Assembly: GCF_014775655.1 (NCBI RefSeq)
Contig: NZ_CP061274.1
Span: 1 to 64,000, forward strand
Direction of reading: 5' to 3'
Length of the DNA stretch: 64,000 nucleotides
DNA from: Clavibacter zhangzhiyongii
GTDB taxonomy: Bacteria > Actinomycetota > Actinomycetes > Actinomycetales > Microbacteriaceae
The notes under the pieces are model-generated. The model did no database searches. It worked only from the letters and a program-made list of their open reading frames with translations, and was not told the DNA's origin. Each line of letters opens with the position of its first letter. Within the stretch, counting starts at the first letter, position 1. Shown here piece by piece: positions 14,078 through 23,107 of this stretch. The position numbers were made by a program, and so were the translations under genes.

Positions 14078-14122
14078 TTCTCCACATGTGGGGATGCTTC
14101 TCCACAGGCCGTCTGTGGACAA
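14078..14122. promoter_or_regulatory. Triple DnaA-box cluster
   Basis: Three consensus boxes lie within 45 bases: TTCTCCACA at 14078 and 14098 on the plus strand, and TTGTCCACA on the minus strand at 14114-14122. The spacing (20 and 16 bases) is compatible with cooperative DnaA binding. Confidence 0.65.
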
Positions 14123-14155
14123 CGGCTCGCGCGGGGGAGTGGTCGGGGATGCAGA

Positions 14156-14186
14156 AGAGCCCGCCACCGGTGACGGTGACGGGCTC
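14156..14186. terminator. Terminator hairpin of crgA
   Basis: A near-perfect 14-bp stem (AGAGCCCG... with ...CGGGCTCT, one mismatch) stands 18 bases beyond the crgA stop. Confidence 0.65.
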
Positions 14187-14204
14187 TCGTGGTCGACACT
14201 GGGG

Positions 14205-14444
14205 TCAGCGCCACCTGGTGGTCATGAGGAAGCCGACCAGGATGAGGCCGAAGCCGATGAGGATGTTGCCGACGCCGAGGTCGGGGATGGGGAACGCGTT
14301 GAGGCTGACGTAGTACACGATGAGCCAGGCGAGGCCCACGAGCATGAAGCCGAACATGATGGGCTTGAACCACACGGGGTTCGGGGCGTCCTCGTCGCGC
14401 ACGCGTTCCTGGCGGGAGGGTCTCGTCGTCTTGTCGCGGGCCAT
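14205..14444 (-). CDS. crgA: Cell division protein CrgA
   Basis: CrgA is a small actinobacterial membrane protein that binds FtsZ and septal peptidoglycan enzymes. The 79-residue protein has a charged N-terminus, the conserved segment NPVWFKPIM, and two transmembrane helices (about 29-47 and 58-75), ending in TTRWR. The ATG is preceded at 6 bases by TAGAAT with no ribosome binding site, suggesting a leaderless transcript. It lies back to back with the sortase gene. Confidence 0.95.
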   Translation of the reverse strand: MARDKTTRPSRQERVRDEDAPNPVWFKPIMFGFMLVGLAWLIVYYVSLNAFPIPDLGVGNILIGFGLILVGFLMTTRWR

Positions 14445-14550
14445 GCGGTGATTCTAGCGGGAGCCTCCTCCACCGGTCCCGGGAGACTGCCCGCATCCAC
14501 GGGCCCTCGCGCGGGGTGGAGCGTGCATTCGCGCCACCTACAATCGGCAC
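14445..14550. promoter_or_regulatory. Divergent crgA/sortase promoters, both probably leaderless
   Basis: On the minus strand TAGAAT (14451-14456) ends 6 bases before the crgA ATG. On the plus strand TACAAT (14539-14544) ends 6 bases before the sortase ATG. Neither start has a Shine-Dalgarno sequence. The geometry fits -10 elements whose transcription starts at or next to the A of ATG. Confidence 0.65.
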
Positions 14551-15360
14551 ATGACCCCACAGGATCCCGCCCCCTCACGCCGCGCCCTGCGGCGCCGCGG
14601 CAGGCGCGACGGACTCCTGCTCGGCGCGGTCGGGGTGCTGGGCGAGCTGCTCCTCACGGCGGGCGTCCTCATCATGCTGTTCCTGGGCTGGCAGCTCTGG
14701 TTCAACGACATCGTTGTCAGCAGCGGCCAGCGCGACCAGGCGCTGGAGAACAGCCGCAGCTGGGCCACGGCGGCACCCCAGGTCGAGGCCTCGCCCGACC
14801 CGGCGGCCTCGCCGGCGGCTCCGGCGGCGGCGGGCGAGCCCGTCGTCACCGCCGCCCCCGCCTCGAACGCCACCGACTTCGGCAACATCTACATCCCGCG
14901 GTTCGGCCCCGACTACGTGGTGCCCGTCGCCACGGGTGTCGGCTTGGGCGACGTGCTCAACCTGGGCAAGATCGGCCACTACCGGGAGACGCAGATGCCC
15001 GGCGAGGTGGGGAACTTCGCGGTCGCGGCGCACCGCACGACGTACGGGAAGCCGTTCAACCAGATCACCGATCTGCGCGTCGGGGACGCCATCGTCGTCG
15101 AGACGCAGGACGGCTGGTACACGTACCGCTTCCGTACACTCGAGTACGTGAAGCCCACCGGAGTCGACGTGCTCAACGAGGTGCCGCAGGCGCCCGATGC
15201 GCAGGCCGGGGATCGGATCCTCACGATGACGAGCTGCAACCCGCTGTTCTCGGCCGCCGAGCGCGTGGTCGCCTACAGCGTCTTCGAGTCGTGGCAGCCG
15301 CGGTCGGACGCGTCCACTCCCGCCGCCCTCGCGGGCACGTCGTTCGCGAAGGCGGGCTGA
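14551..15360 (+). CDS. Class E sortase
   Basis: Sortases join surface proteins to the cell wall. Class E is the housekeeping type of high-GC actinobacteria and prefers LAXTG-like signals. The 269-residue protein has a basic N-terminus, a membrane helix at about 22-50 and an Ala/Pro linker. The catalytic domain has His161 (VAAHRTTYG), Cys229 (LTMTSCNP) and a downstream Arg (AERVVAY). It is followed by a 52-residue membrane protein and pabA with close or overlapping junctions. Confidence 0.92.
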   Translation: MTPQDPAPSRRALRRRGRRDGLLLGAVGVLGELLLTAGVLIMLFLGWQLWFNDIVVSSGQRDQALENSRSWATAAPQVEASPDPAASPAAPAAAGEPVVTAAPASNATDFGNIYIPRFGPDYVVPVATGVGLGDVLNLGKIGHYRETQMPGEVGNFAVAAHRTTYGKPFNQITDLRVGDAIVVETQDGWYTYRFRTLEYVKPTGVDVLNEVPQAPDAQAGDRILTMTSCNPLFSAAERVVAYSVFESWQPRSDASTPAALAGTSFAKAG

Positions 15361-15362
15361 CC

Positions 15363-15521
15363 GTGTACGCGGCGCTCTGGCGCATCCTGCCCGGACCGGC
15401 ATGGATCCGCCTGCTCATCGTCCTCGTCCTCGTCGCGGTGATCCTCTACTCCCTCGTCACCTGGGTCTTCCCCTGGGTCGACTCCATCGTCAACACCCAG
15501 GAAGTCACGGTGCACCAGTGA
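15363..15521 (+). CDS. 52-residue single-pass membrane protein
   Basis: This very short gene begins at a GTG 2 bases after the sortase stop and shares GTGA with the pabA start. The protein (VYAALWRILPGPAWIRLL...) has one strong hydrophobic segment (about 18-40) and a short polar C-terminus. Its position, sharply hydrophobic character and double coupling argue for a real gene. A small membrane protein of this kind recurs between sortase E and pabA in relatives. No function can be assigned, although a sortase partner is conceivable. Confidence 0.7.
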   Translation: MYAALWRILPGPAWIRLLIVLVLVAVILYSLVTWVFPWVDSIVNTQEVTVHQ

Positions 15522-16156
15522 CCCGCGTCCTCGTCATCGACAACTACGACAGCTTCGTCTACACGCTCAACGGGTATCTCCAGCAGCTCGGCGCAGAGAC
15601 GACCGTGATGCGCAACGACGACCACGCGGATGCCGACATGGCCGGAGTGATCTCGGAGTACGACGCCGTCCTCGTGTCCCCCGGGCCGGGCAAGCCCTCG
15701 GAGGCCGGGGTCTCCATACCCACCGTCACGGCGGCGCTCTCGTCCGGCACGCCGCTGCTCGGCGTCTGCCTGGGGCATCAGGCGATCGCCGAGGCCTTCG
15801 GCGCCACGGTGACGAACGCCGAGGAGCTGATGCACGGCAAGACGTCGCTGGTCACCCACGACGACGGGGAGTTCTACCTCGGCGTCCCGCAGCCCTTCAC
15901 GGCCACGCGCTACCACTCGCTCGCCGTCGTGGACGGTACCGTCCCCTCGGACCTCGTGGTCACGTCGCGGACAGAGGGCGGGGTCATCATGGGGCTGCGC
16001 CACGAGGCCGCCCCGATCGTCGGCGTGCAGTTCCACCCGGAGTCGGTGCTCACCGAGGGTGGCTACCGCATGCTGGGCAACTGGCTCGAGGGTGCGGGGC
16101 TCACGGGGGCTCGCGAGACGTCCTCACGGCTGTCGCCGCTCGTCCGCGTCGCCTGA
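15518..16156 (+). CDS. pabA: Glutamine amidotransferase, PabA/TrpG type
   Basis: The protein is the glutaminase subunit of aminodeoxychorismate or anthranilate synthase, supplying ammonia for folate or tryptophan precursors. It has 212 residues. The class I GATase motifs are VIDNYDSFVY, SPGPGKP, the nucleophile Cys in GVCLGHQAIAE, and the catalytic His-Glu in FHPESVLTEGG. No partner synthase is in the window, so PabA versus TrpG cannot be settled. Location near pknB, away from trp genes, favours PabA. Confidence 0.9.
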   Translation: MTRVLVIDNYDSFVYTLNGYLQQLGAETTVMRNDDHADADMAGVISEYDAVLVSPGPGKPSEAGVSIPTVTAALSSGTPLLGVCLGHQAIAEAFGATVTNAEELMHGKTSLVTHDDGEFYLGVPQPFTATRYHSLAVVDGTVPSDLVVTSRTEGGVIMGLRHEAAPIVGVQFHPESVLTEGGYRMLGNWLEGAGLTGARETSSRLSPLVRVA

Positions 16157-16460
16157 GTCGGTACGCCCGAGCCTTCCGGCCGGTGACGCGGGCGACCGCG
16201 GGTCGCATCGTCGGCCTCGAGCACGAGCGAGCCCGACGTCGAGGGCAGGGCTGCGGATCACGATCCGTCACACGCCGGCGCATCTGGACGCCGCGTCCGG
16301 CCTCGCCGTCCCCGGGCGCTCAACGCGTCCTGGGCGGAAGCCGGACCGGGCGCACCGAGATGCCGAGGCCTGCGCTGGATGCGGTGCAGCGGCCCATGAC
16401 GTCGGCGCGGGCCGCGGGCACGAGCCCTCGTCGCGGAGGGAGCGGAGATGCCCCGAGGGA
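16157..16460. other. Non-coding gap between converging pabA and pknB
   Basis: These 304 bases lie between two converging genes. I see no credible gene, tRNA, promoter or strong terminator hairpin. Confidence 0.6.
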
Positions 16461-18203
16461 TCAGCCGGCGGTGGGAGACGGCGCGGGGGTCGGGGCGGTG
16501 GGCGTGCTGCGCACGGCGCCCGTGCAGTAGGTCAGCGCGACGGTGGAGCGCTGCGCGACGTCGCCCGGGGGCACGGACTGCTGGCTCACCGGGGATCCGT
16601 CGGCGCGCGTGCAGGACGGATCGCGACGCGTGGTGACGACGAGCTCGGACGACTCGAGGAGGGTCTGCGCATCGGCCAGCGGCTGGCCGAGCACGTCGGG
16701 GAGGGTGACCTTGCCGTTGCTGAGGACGAGCTTCACCGCGGATCCCTCGTCGACGGACGTGGCGGCGGCGGGCTCGGACTGCATGACGACGCCGTCCGGC
16801 ACCGTCGGGGACGACTGGCGGACGACCTCGCCCACCGCGAGACCCGCGGCCTCCAGGCTCGCCGTGGCGGTGCCCTCGTCCATGTTGGCGATGTTGGGGA
16901 CCTGCACCTCCGGCGGACCCGAGGAGACGAATACGTCGATCTCGGTCTTCGAGGCGACGTTCTCGCCGGCGTCCGGATCGGTGCGGAGCACGAGGCCCTC
17001 CTCGACGGCGGTGCTCGGCTCCATGCGCTCGAGGGGGACGAGGTCCGCCTCCTCGAGGGCCGCCGCGGCGCTCTCGTACGTGCTGCCGGCGACCTCGGGG
17101 ACCGTGGGGCTGATGTCCGGCGGGCCGATGCTGCTGAGGTTCGTGACCCAGATGACCACGGCGATGAGGATGACGACGACGACGGTGACGCCCGCCCAGA
17201 TCCAGGGGACCGGCGGGCGGCTCTGCGTGCGGACGGTGCGGTCGTCGTCGACGCCGAGCTGGCGGAGCGCCTGCTGGGAGGAGGACGGGCCGGCCGGGGC
17301 GCCGAAGAGCGTGGCGCCGACGTCGTTCGTCGGCGCCTCGCGCACGGCGAGGGTGCCGGCGGCGGCGCTGTCGAGGTCGCCGCGGAAGTCGCCCGCGGTC
17401 TGGAAGCGGGCGTAGCGGTCCTTCGCCATGGCGTGGAGGACGACCTGGTCGAGCTGCGGGGACACGTGCTCCTGCACAGAGCTCGGCGCGACCGGGGTCT
17501 CGCTGACGTGCTGGTAAGCGACGGCGACGGCGGTGTCGGCGCGGAACGGCGCCTGGCCGGTGAGCATCTCGAAGAGCACGACGCCGGCGGAGTAGAGGTC
17601 GGTGCGGGCGTCCACCGACTCGCCCTTGGCCTGCTCGGGGGAGAAGTAGCGGGCGGTGCCGAGGATGGCCGTGGTCTGCGCGATGGTGGCCGAGGTGTCG
17701 GAGACCGCGCGCGCGATGCCGAAGTCCATGACCTTCACCTGGCCGGTGGGCGTGACCATGATGTTGCCGGGCTTGATGTCGCGGTGCACGACGCCGGCGC
17801 GGTGCGAGTACTCGAGCGCGGTGAGCACGCCGCGCATGATGCGGACCGCCTCGTCGGGATCGAGCGGGCCGTCGACGATGACGTCCTTCAGCAGGCGGCC
17901 CTCGACGCGCTCCATGACGATGAACGGCACCGTGTGGGTCGCGCCGTCCTGGTCGGTGACGACGTCCTCGCCGGCGTCGAAGACGCGGACGATGGTGGGG
18001 TGCGACATGCGCGCGGCGGCCTGGGCCTCCTGGCGGAAGCGGCTGCGGAAGGCCGGATCCTCGGCGAGGCCGCGGCGGAGAACCTTGACGGCGACCCGGC
18101 GGCCGAGGCGGGAGTCGACGCCCTCGAACACGTCCGCCATGCCCCCGCGACCCAGCAGCGCCCCGACCTCGTAGCGGCCGCCCAGCACACGCGCGTCGGT
18201 CAC
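16461..18203 (-). CDS. pknB: Ser/Thr protein kinase PknB with PASTA repeats
   Basis: This membrane kinase senses cell-wall fragments and phosphorylates growth and division proteins. The 580 residues comprise a kinase domain (about 8-270) with G-loop [26 protein letters not shown] and the activation-loop threonines. A juxtamembrane region follows, then a membrane helix at about 341-363 and three extracellular PASTA repeats (about 370-435, 438-502, 503-570). The last repeat has a Cys pair, and the Pro/Thr tail is short. The GTG start has GAGAGG upstream. It is separated from pknA by 133 bases with a TAAGCT -10 candidate, so it may also have its own promoter. Confidence 0.95.
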   Translation of the reverse strand: MTDARVLGGRYEVGALLGRGGMADVFEGVDSRLGRRVAVKVLRRGLAEDPAFRSRFRQEAQAAARMSHPTIVRVFDAGEDVVTDQDGATHTVPFIVMERVEGRLLKDVIVDGPLDPDEAVRIMRGVLTALEYSHRAGVVHRDIKPGNIMVTPTGQVKVMDFGIARAVSDTSATIAQTTAILGTARYFSPEQAKGESVDARTDLYSAGVVLFEMLTGQAPFRADTAVAVAYQHVSETPVAPSSVQEHVSPQLDQVVLHAMAKDRYARFQTAGDFRGDLDSAAAGTLAVREAPTNDVGATLFGAPAGPSSSQQALRQLGVDDDRTVRTQSRPPVPWIWAGVTVVVVILIAVVIWVTNLSSIGPPDISPTVPEVAGSTYESAAAALEEADLVPLERMEPSTAVEEGLVLRTDPDAGENVASKTEIDVFVSSGPPEVQVPNIANMDEGTATASLEAAGLAVGEVVRQSSPTVPDGVVMQSEPAAATSVDEGSAVKLVLSNGKVTLPDVLGQPLADAQTLLESSELVVTTRRDPSCTRADGSPVSQQSVPPGDVAQRSTVALTYCTGAVRSTPTAPTPAPSPTAG

Positions 18204-18336
18204 GGACAGCCTCTCGTCGGGATCGGGATTCGGACGGGGACGAGCTTACCGGGGCGGCGCTGTGGATCCGGGCGGCCGTCCGACCGCGCCCGCGAGGCGG
18301 GTGACGAGCCGCCGCCACCCGCGTCCGGGAGCGTCG

Positions 18337-20265
18337 TCAGGGCGTGCGGTGCGTGCTGGAGACGAGCGAGCGCTCGTCCGCGCGACCGGGTGCGGGGGAC
18401 GGCGCCATGCCGGTCGTGCCGCCCTCGCCGCCGCCGCCCGTGCCGCCGCCGTTCCCGCCGCCCGTGCCTCCTCCGGTGCCGCCGCCCGTGCCTCCTCCGG
18501 TGCCGGATCCACCGGGCGCGGCCTCGACCGTGACGGTCACCGTGCTGCTGTACGGCGACTCGTTGGTGCCGCAGATGGCGAGGTACTTCACCGTGAACTT
18601 GCCGGGGCTCGAGCCCGCGGTGATCTCACCCGAGGTCGTCTGCGCGTTGGTGGGGTTGGTGCTGCCGCCCCACGTGCCCGTCGCGCCGCTGGAGACCGAG
18701 TCCGTCTGGATCTGGTACCCGTTGAGGGTCTGCCCGGCCGGGCACGAGTAGGCGGGCCAGGAGATGTCCACGGCCTGGCCGGCGCGCACGGAGGACGGGG
18801 TGACCGTGGGCGTGCCGGGAGCGGCGGTGGGGAGCGTGGGCGCGCCGAACGCGGTGATCTGGATGGTGGCGCCCTTGGCGACGCTGCCGGTGGGCGTGAT
18901 CGCGGTGACGCGGCCCTCCTCCTCGCCGGACGGCGCGGCGCCGCCGGTGACCACGGTGACCTTGAGGCCGAGCGCGGTGAGCTCGGACGAGACGGTCTTC
19001 TGGTCGCGGCCGAGGTAGTCGTCGCGGTTGACCTCGACGGTGCTGGCCGTGGGGGTCGGGGTGGGCGTCGGCGTCGGCGTGGAGGTGGGCGTGGGGGACG
19101 CGGTGGTCTCGGTCGGAGCCGGAGCCGGGTCCGCATCGTCCCGCCTCTGGGTGGCGGCGAGCACACCGGCGACGATGGCCGCGATGACGAGGACGGCGAC
19201 GACGACGAAGATCCAGATGGCGCGCTTGCGGGCGCGCGGCTGCTCGGGCTCCTCGTCGTCCTCGTCGTCGTCGAAGACGAGGGGGACGGGCGCGCCCGCG
19301 CGGGGTGCGGAGGCCAGGACCGTCGTGGCCCCCGTGTCCGCGGCGCGACGGCCGGAGGGCATGAGCTGCGTGGCCTGGGTGGCGGCCGGGTCGGCCAGCG
19401 CCGCGGCGCCCGCGACGGCCGCGACGGCGATGGTCGCGGTGGCGACGTCGCCGCGACGGAGCGCCTGCGCGGCGCGCGCGAGGTGCGCGGCGCTCTGCGG
19501 GCGGTCGGCCGGCTTCTTGGCGATGCACGACATGACGAGGTTGCGCACCGGCTCGGCGACCGTGACCGGGAGCTCGGGCGGCTGCTCGTTGATCTGAGCC
19601 ATCGCGATGGCGACCTGCGACTCGCCCGTGAAGGGGCGGCGGCCGGCCAGGCACTCGTACGCGACGATGCCCATCGAGTAGACGTCGGTGGAGGGCGACG
19701 CGGGGTGGCCGCTGGCCTGCTCGGGCGACAGGTACTGGACCGTGCCCATGACCTGGCCGGTGGCGGTGAGCGGCACCTGGTCGGCGATCCGGGCGATGCC
19801 GAAGTCGGTGATCTTCACCCGGCCGTCGGGCGTGATGAGCAGGTTGCCCGGCTTGATGTCGCGGTGGACGAGACCCGCCTGGTGCGCGGCGTGGAGCGCC
19901 AGCGCGGTCTGGGCGATGATGTCGAGCACCTTGTCGGTGGAGAGCACGCGCTCCCGCTCGAGGATGGTGGAGAGCGCCTCGCCCGGCACCAGCTCCATCA
20001 CGAGGAAGGCGCTGCCGTCCTCCTCGCCGTAGTCGAAGACGTTGGCGATGCCCTCGTGGTTGACGAGCGCGGCGTGCCGAGCCTCGGCGCGGAAGCGCTC
20101 GAGGAACCCGGGGTCGCCGAGGTACTCGTCCTTGAGGATCTTGATGGCGACCTTGCGTCCGATGACGAGGTCGGTCGCCTCCCACACCTCGCCCATGCCG
20201 CCGATGGCGATGCGATCGCCCAGCTGGTAACGCCCTCCGAAGGTCAGTCCGCTCGTGGGTCTCAT
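18337..20265 (-). CDS. pknA: Ser/Thr protein kinase, PknA position, with unusual ectodomain
   Basis: The 642-residue protein has a full kinase domain (about 10-275: [32 protein letters not shown]) and a membrane helix at about 352-375. Its extracellular part is more elaborate than usual. A Thr/Pro repeat is followed by one PASTA-like unit, then an immunoglobulin/fibronectin-like segment of about 90 residues with two cysteines, and a tail of GGGT repeats. Classical PknA has no such ectodomain. The ATG shares ATGA with the pbpA stop, so it is part of the division operon and likely regulated by the adjacent phosphatase PstP. Confidence 0.93.
   Translation of the reverse strand: MRPTSGLTFGGRYQLGDRIAIGGMGEVWEATDLVIGRKVAIKILKDEYLGDPGFLERFRAEARHAALVNHEGIANVFDYGEEDGSAFLVMELVPGEALSTILERERVLSTDKVLDIIAQTALALHAAHQAGLVHRDIKPGNLLITPDGRVKITDFGIARIADQVPLTATGQVMGTVQYLSPEQASGHPASPSTDVYSMGIVAYECLAGRRPFTGESQVAIAMAQINEQPPELPVTVAEPVRNLVMSCIAKKPADRPQSAAHLARAAQALRRGDVATATIAVAAVAGAAALADPAATQATQLMPSGRRAADTGATTVLASAPRAGAPVPLVFDDDEDDEEPEQPRARKRAIWIFVVVAVLVIAAIVAGVLAATQRRDDADPAPAPTETTASPTPTSTPTPTPTPTPTASTVEVNRDDYLGRDQKTVSSELTALGLKVTVVTGGAAPSGEEEGRVTAITPTGSVAKGATIQITAFGAPTLPTAAPGTPTVTPSSVRAGQAVDISWPAYSCPAGQTLNGYQIQTDSVSSGATGTWGGSTNPTNAQTTSGEITAGSSPGKFTVKYLAICGTNESPYSSTVTVTVEAAPGGSGTGGGTGGGTGGGTGGGNGGGTGGGGEGGTTGMAPSPAPGRADERSLVSSTHRTP
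18441..18515. repeat. 24-bp repeats coding for the Gly/Thr tail of PknA
   Basis: The DNA here repeats a GC-rich unit of about 24 bases (GCCGCCGCCCGTGCCTCCTC and the next four bases), encoding GGGT blocks near the kinase C-terminus. Copy number is likely variable by slippage. Confidence 0.6.
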
Positions 20266-21713
20266 CTGTCCAGCACCGCCTCAATCACTTTCTTCGCCAC
20301 GGGGGCGGCGAGGGTGTTCCCCGAGCCCGATCGTCCTCGTCCGCCGCCGTCCTCGACCAGGACCGCGACCGCCACCTCCGGTGATGACGCCGGCGCGAAG
20401 CCGGTGAACCAGAGCGTGTACGGGTCGTCGGCGCCGTTCTGGGCGGTGCCGGTCTTCCCCGCCACGTCGACGCCACTGATTCTCGCATTCGAGGCGACGC
20501 CGGTCTGGACGTCGTCGATCATCATCCGGGTCATGGTGTCGGCGGTCTCCTTCGAGATCGGGTCGGCGAAGCGGGTGGGGGTGAAGCCGGAGAGCTCGCT
20601 GAGGTCGGGGTTGAGGACGCTGTCGACGACGCTGGGCTTCATCACCTCGCCTCCGTTCGCGATCCCGGCCGTGACCATGGCGGTCTGCAGCGGCGTGGCG
20701 CGGACGTCCAGCTGACCGAAGGCGGACTGCGCGGTCTGCGCGTCGTCGAGGTCGGGGGAGAAGACGCTCTTCGCGCTGGCCATGGGGACGTCGATGGACT
20801 TGCCGTAGCCGAACGCCTCCGCCATCTCTGCGATCCGCTCGGAGCCCAGCGCGATGCCGAGCTGCGCGAACGGGATGTTGCAGCTGAGACGGAGGGCCGT
20901 CGCGATGCTGACCTCGGGCTCGGAGCCGCACGCGCCCTCGCCCGCGTTCGTGATGACGGTGCCCGTGCCCGGGAGCGTGAAGGTCGCCGGGTTGGGGAGG
21001 AGGGAGTCGGGCGTGTACTGGCCGGACTCGATGGCCGCGGCGGCGGTGATGAGCTTGAAGGTGGATCCGGGCGGGTTGAGGCTGTCGACCGCCCGGTCGA
21101 TGAGCGGGTCCGACGGGTCGGCGAGGAGCGAGGCGTAGCTCTGCTTCACGGCGGCGCGGTCGTGCGAGGCGAGCACGTTGGGGTCGTAGCCAGGCTTGGA
21201 CACCATGGCGAGGATCCGGCCCGTCTTCGGCTGGATCGCCACGACGGAGCCCTGCAGCGACCCGAGCGCGTCGTACGCGGCCTGCTGCACCTCCGGGTCG
21301 ATCGTGAGCTCGACCGACGCGCCCTTCGGGTCCTGTCCGGTGAAGGTGCGGGTGAGGCTGTCGAAGAACTGCGTGCCGCTCGTGCCGCTCAGCACGTCGT
21401 TCATGGAGGACTCGAGACCCGTGGATCCCTGGCCGAGCGTGTAGTAGCCGGTGACCGCGCTGTAGAGGTCGGGCTGGGCGTACGTGCGGAGGAACTTGTA
21501 GCGGTCGTCCACCGGCACGGAGGAGGCGATGGGCGTGCCGTCGACGAGGATCGAGCCGCGCTCCGCGGAGTAGCTGGCGATGATGGTGCGGCTGTTGCGC
21601 GGATCCGCCTGGAGCGTGGGCGCCGCGACCACCTGGATGATCGACGCCGCGACGAACAGGGCCACGAACATGGCCAGGACGAACACGGAGACGCGCTTCA
21701 GCTCGCGGTTCAC
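20262..21713 (-). CDS. pbpA: Penicillin-binding protein, PbpA/FtsI class B transpeptidase
   Basis: The enzyme crosslinks peptidoglycan in partnership with a SEDS glycosyltransferase. The 483-residue protein has one N-terminal membrane helix (about 9-30), a short dimerisation region and a transpeptidase domain. Its active-site motifs are S217-T-F-K220 (PPGSTFK), S277-C-N and GKTGTAQ near 434. I chose the GTG whose GTGA overlaps the stop of the rodA/ftsW-type gene. A longer frame upstream is a shadow of that gene. It is the actinobacterial PbpA of the pstP-rodA-pbpA-pknA-pknB operon. Confidence 0.95.
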   Translation of the reverse strand: MNRELKRVSVFVLAMFVALFVAASIIQVVAAPTLQADPRNSRTIIASYSAERGSILVDGTPIASSVPVDDRYKFLRTYAQPDLYSAVTGYYTLGQGSTGLESSMNDVLSGTSGTQFFDSLTRTFTGQDPKGASVELTIDPEVQQAAYDALGSLQGSVVAIQPKTGRILAMVSKPGYDPNVLASHDRAAVKQSYASLLADPSDPLIDRAVDSLNPPGSTFKLITAAAAIESGQYTPDSLLPNPATFTLPGTGTVITNAGEGACGSEPEVSIATALRLSCNIPFAQLGIALGSERIAEMAEAFGYGKSIDVPMASAKSVFSPDLDDAQTAQSAFGQLDVRATPLQTAMVTAGIANGGEVMKPSVVDSVLNPDLSELSGFTPTRFADPISKETADTMTRMMIDDVQTGVASNARISGVDVAGKTGTAQNGADDPYTLWFTGFAPASSPEVAVAVLVEDGGGRGRSGSGNTLAAPVAKKVIEAVLDR

Positions 21714-23107
21714 GACTCGACCACCAATCGGGGCTGGTTCCGGACGGTGTCGGACAGGCGCAGCAGCAGGGCGGCGATGATCCAGTTCGCGAGGAGCGAG
21801 GATCCGCCGGCCGCCATGAACGGCGTCGTGAGGCCCGTGAGCGGGATGACGCGCGTGACGCCGCCGATGACGATGAACACCTGCAGGGCGATGACGAACG
21901 AGAGGCCGATGCCGAGCAGCTTGCCGAAGTCGTCCTGGCCCGCGAAGCCGATGCGGAAGCCGCGGGAGACGAGCAGGAGGTAGAGGGCGAGGATCGCGAA
22001 GACGCCCGTGAGGCCGAGCTCCTCGCCGAGGCTCGCGAGGATGAAGTCGCTGTTGGCGAGCGGCGTGAGGTTGGGCATGCCGCTGCCGAGCCCCTGCCCG
22101 AACAGGCCGCCCGACGCCATGCCGAACAGGCCCGTGACGAGCTGGTAGCTGCCGCCCTGCGCGTCGTACACGGCCGGGTCGAAGGGGCTCAGCCAGGCGT
22201 CGACGCGGCCGCCGACGTAGCCGAGCGTGCTCGCGCCGTACGCGCCGCCGAGGAACAGGACGGCGCCGAGGACCACCCAGCCGATGCGGCCGGTGCTCAC
22301 GTAGGTCATGACGATGAAGAGGCCGAAGTAGAGCAGCGACGTGCCGAGGTCGCGCTGGAACACGAGGACGCTCATCGACACGGCCCAGACCAGGAGGATC
22401 GGGCCGAGGTCGCGGACCCGCGGGAAGCGCATCCCGAGGACCTTGACGCCCACCATCGAGAGGCTGTCGCGCGCGGTGACGAGGTAGCCGGCGAAGAAGA
22501 CGGCGAGGCAGATCTTCGCGATCTCGCCGGGCTGGAACGAGAAGCTGCCGATGTGGATCCAGACGCGGGCGCCGTTGATGTTCTGGCCGATGAACGGGAG
22601 CATCGGCAGGAGCAGCAGCACGAGGCCCGTGAACATGGCGATGTAGCGGTAGCGCTGCAGGACGCGGTGGTTCTTCAGCAGCACGATGACCGCGAGGGCG
22701 CACACGATGGCGAGGCCCGACCACACGATCTGCCGCACCGCAACGCTGTCCCAGCCGGAGTACCCGCCCGCGAGGTCGAGCCGGTAGATGGCCGCGAGCC
22801 CCAGGCCGTTGAGGACCGTGGCGATGGGGAGGATGAACGGATCCGCGTCGGGCGCGAGCCAGCGGAGGGCCACGTGCATGCCGAGGACCAGCACGGCGAG
22901 GCCCGTGGCGGGCAGGAAGAAGCTCTGGTCGAAGGCGCCGAGCGCGCCGAGCTGCACGAGGTAGAGCGCGCCGCCGTTGATGACGGACGCCAGCACGACC
23001 AGCGCGAGCTCGAGGTTCCGCAGGCGCCGGGGCACGCGGATGCGCGGCACCTTGGGCGCGCGCTCGCGGCCGCGCGCGGGGGCGGCCGTCACGCCGGCGC
23101 TAGCCAC
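21710..23107 (-). CDS. rodA: SEDS-family peptidoglycan glycosyltransferase (RodA/FtsW)
   Basis: SEDS proteins polymerise lipid II together with a class B penicillin-binding protein, here the adjacent PbpA. The 465-residue protein has a basic N-terminus and about ten transmembrane helices. Family motifs include GARVWIHIGSFSFQPGEIAK, FQRDLGT, GLFGQGLG and LGEELGLTG. The GTG start overlaps the pstP stop by 8 bases. Position in the fha-pstp operon matches mycobacterial RodA rather than the mraW-cluster FtsW. Confidence 0.93.
   Translation of the reverse strand: MASAGVTAAPARGRERAPKVPRIRVPRRLRNLELALVVLASVINGGALYLVQLGALGAFDQSFFLPATGLAVLVLGMHVALRWLAPDADPFILPIATVLNGLGLAAIYRLDLAGGYSGWDSVAVRQIVWSGLAIVCALAVIVLLKNHRVLQRYRYIAMFTGLVLLLLPMLPFIGQNINGARVWIHIGSFSFQPGEIAKICLAVFFAGYLVTARDSLSMVGVKVLGMRFPRVRDLGPILLVWAVSMSVLVFQRDLGTSLLYFGLFIVMTYVSTGRIGWVVLGAVLFLGGAYGASTLGYVGGRVDAWLSPFDPAVYDAQGGSYQLVTGLFGMASGGLFGQGLGSGMPNLTPLANSDFILASLGEELGLTGVFAILALYLLLVSRGFRIGFAGQDDFGKLLGIGLSFVIALQVFIVIGGVTRVIPLTGLTTPFMAAGGSSLLANWIIAALLLRLSDTVRNQPRLVVES

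Larger units (their letters stand above)
13813..14204. other. 392-bp non-coding region with four DnaA boxes
   Basis: No credible gene is present. It contains four exact matches to TTNTCCACA: 13906-13914 (+), 14078-14086 (+), 14098-14106 (+) and 14114-14122 (minus). Further TCCACA half-matches and a perfect palindrome ACACGCGTGT (13939-13948) also occur. The rest looks unremarkable. The density of DnaA boxes exceeds that of the dnaA-dnaN gap. Confidence 0.75.
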
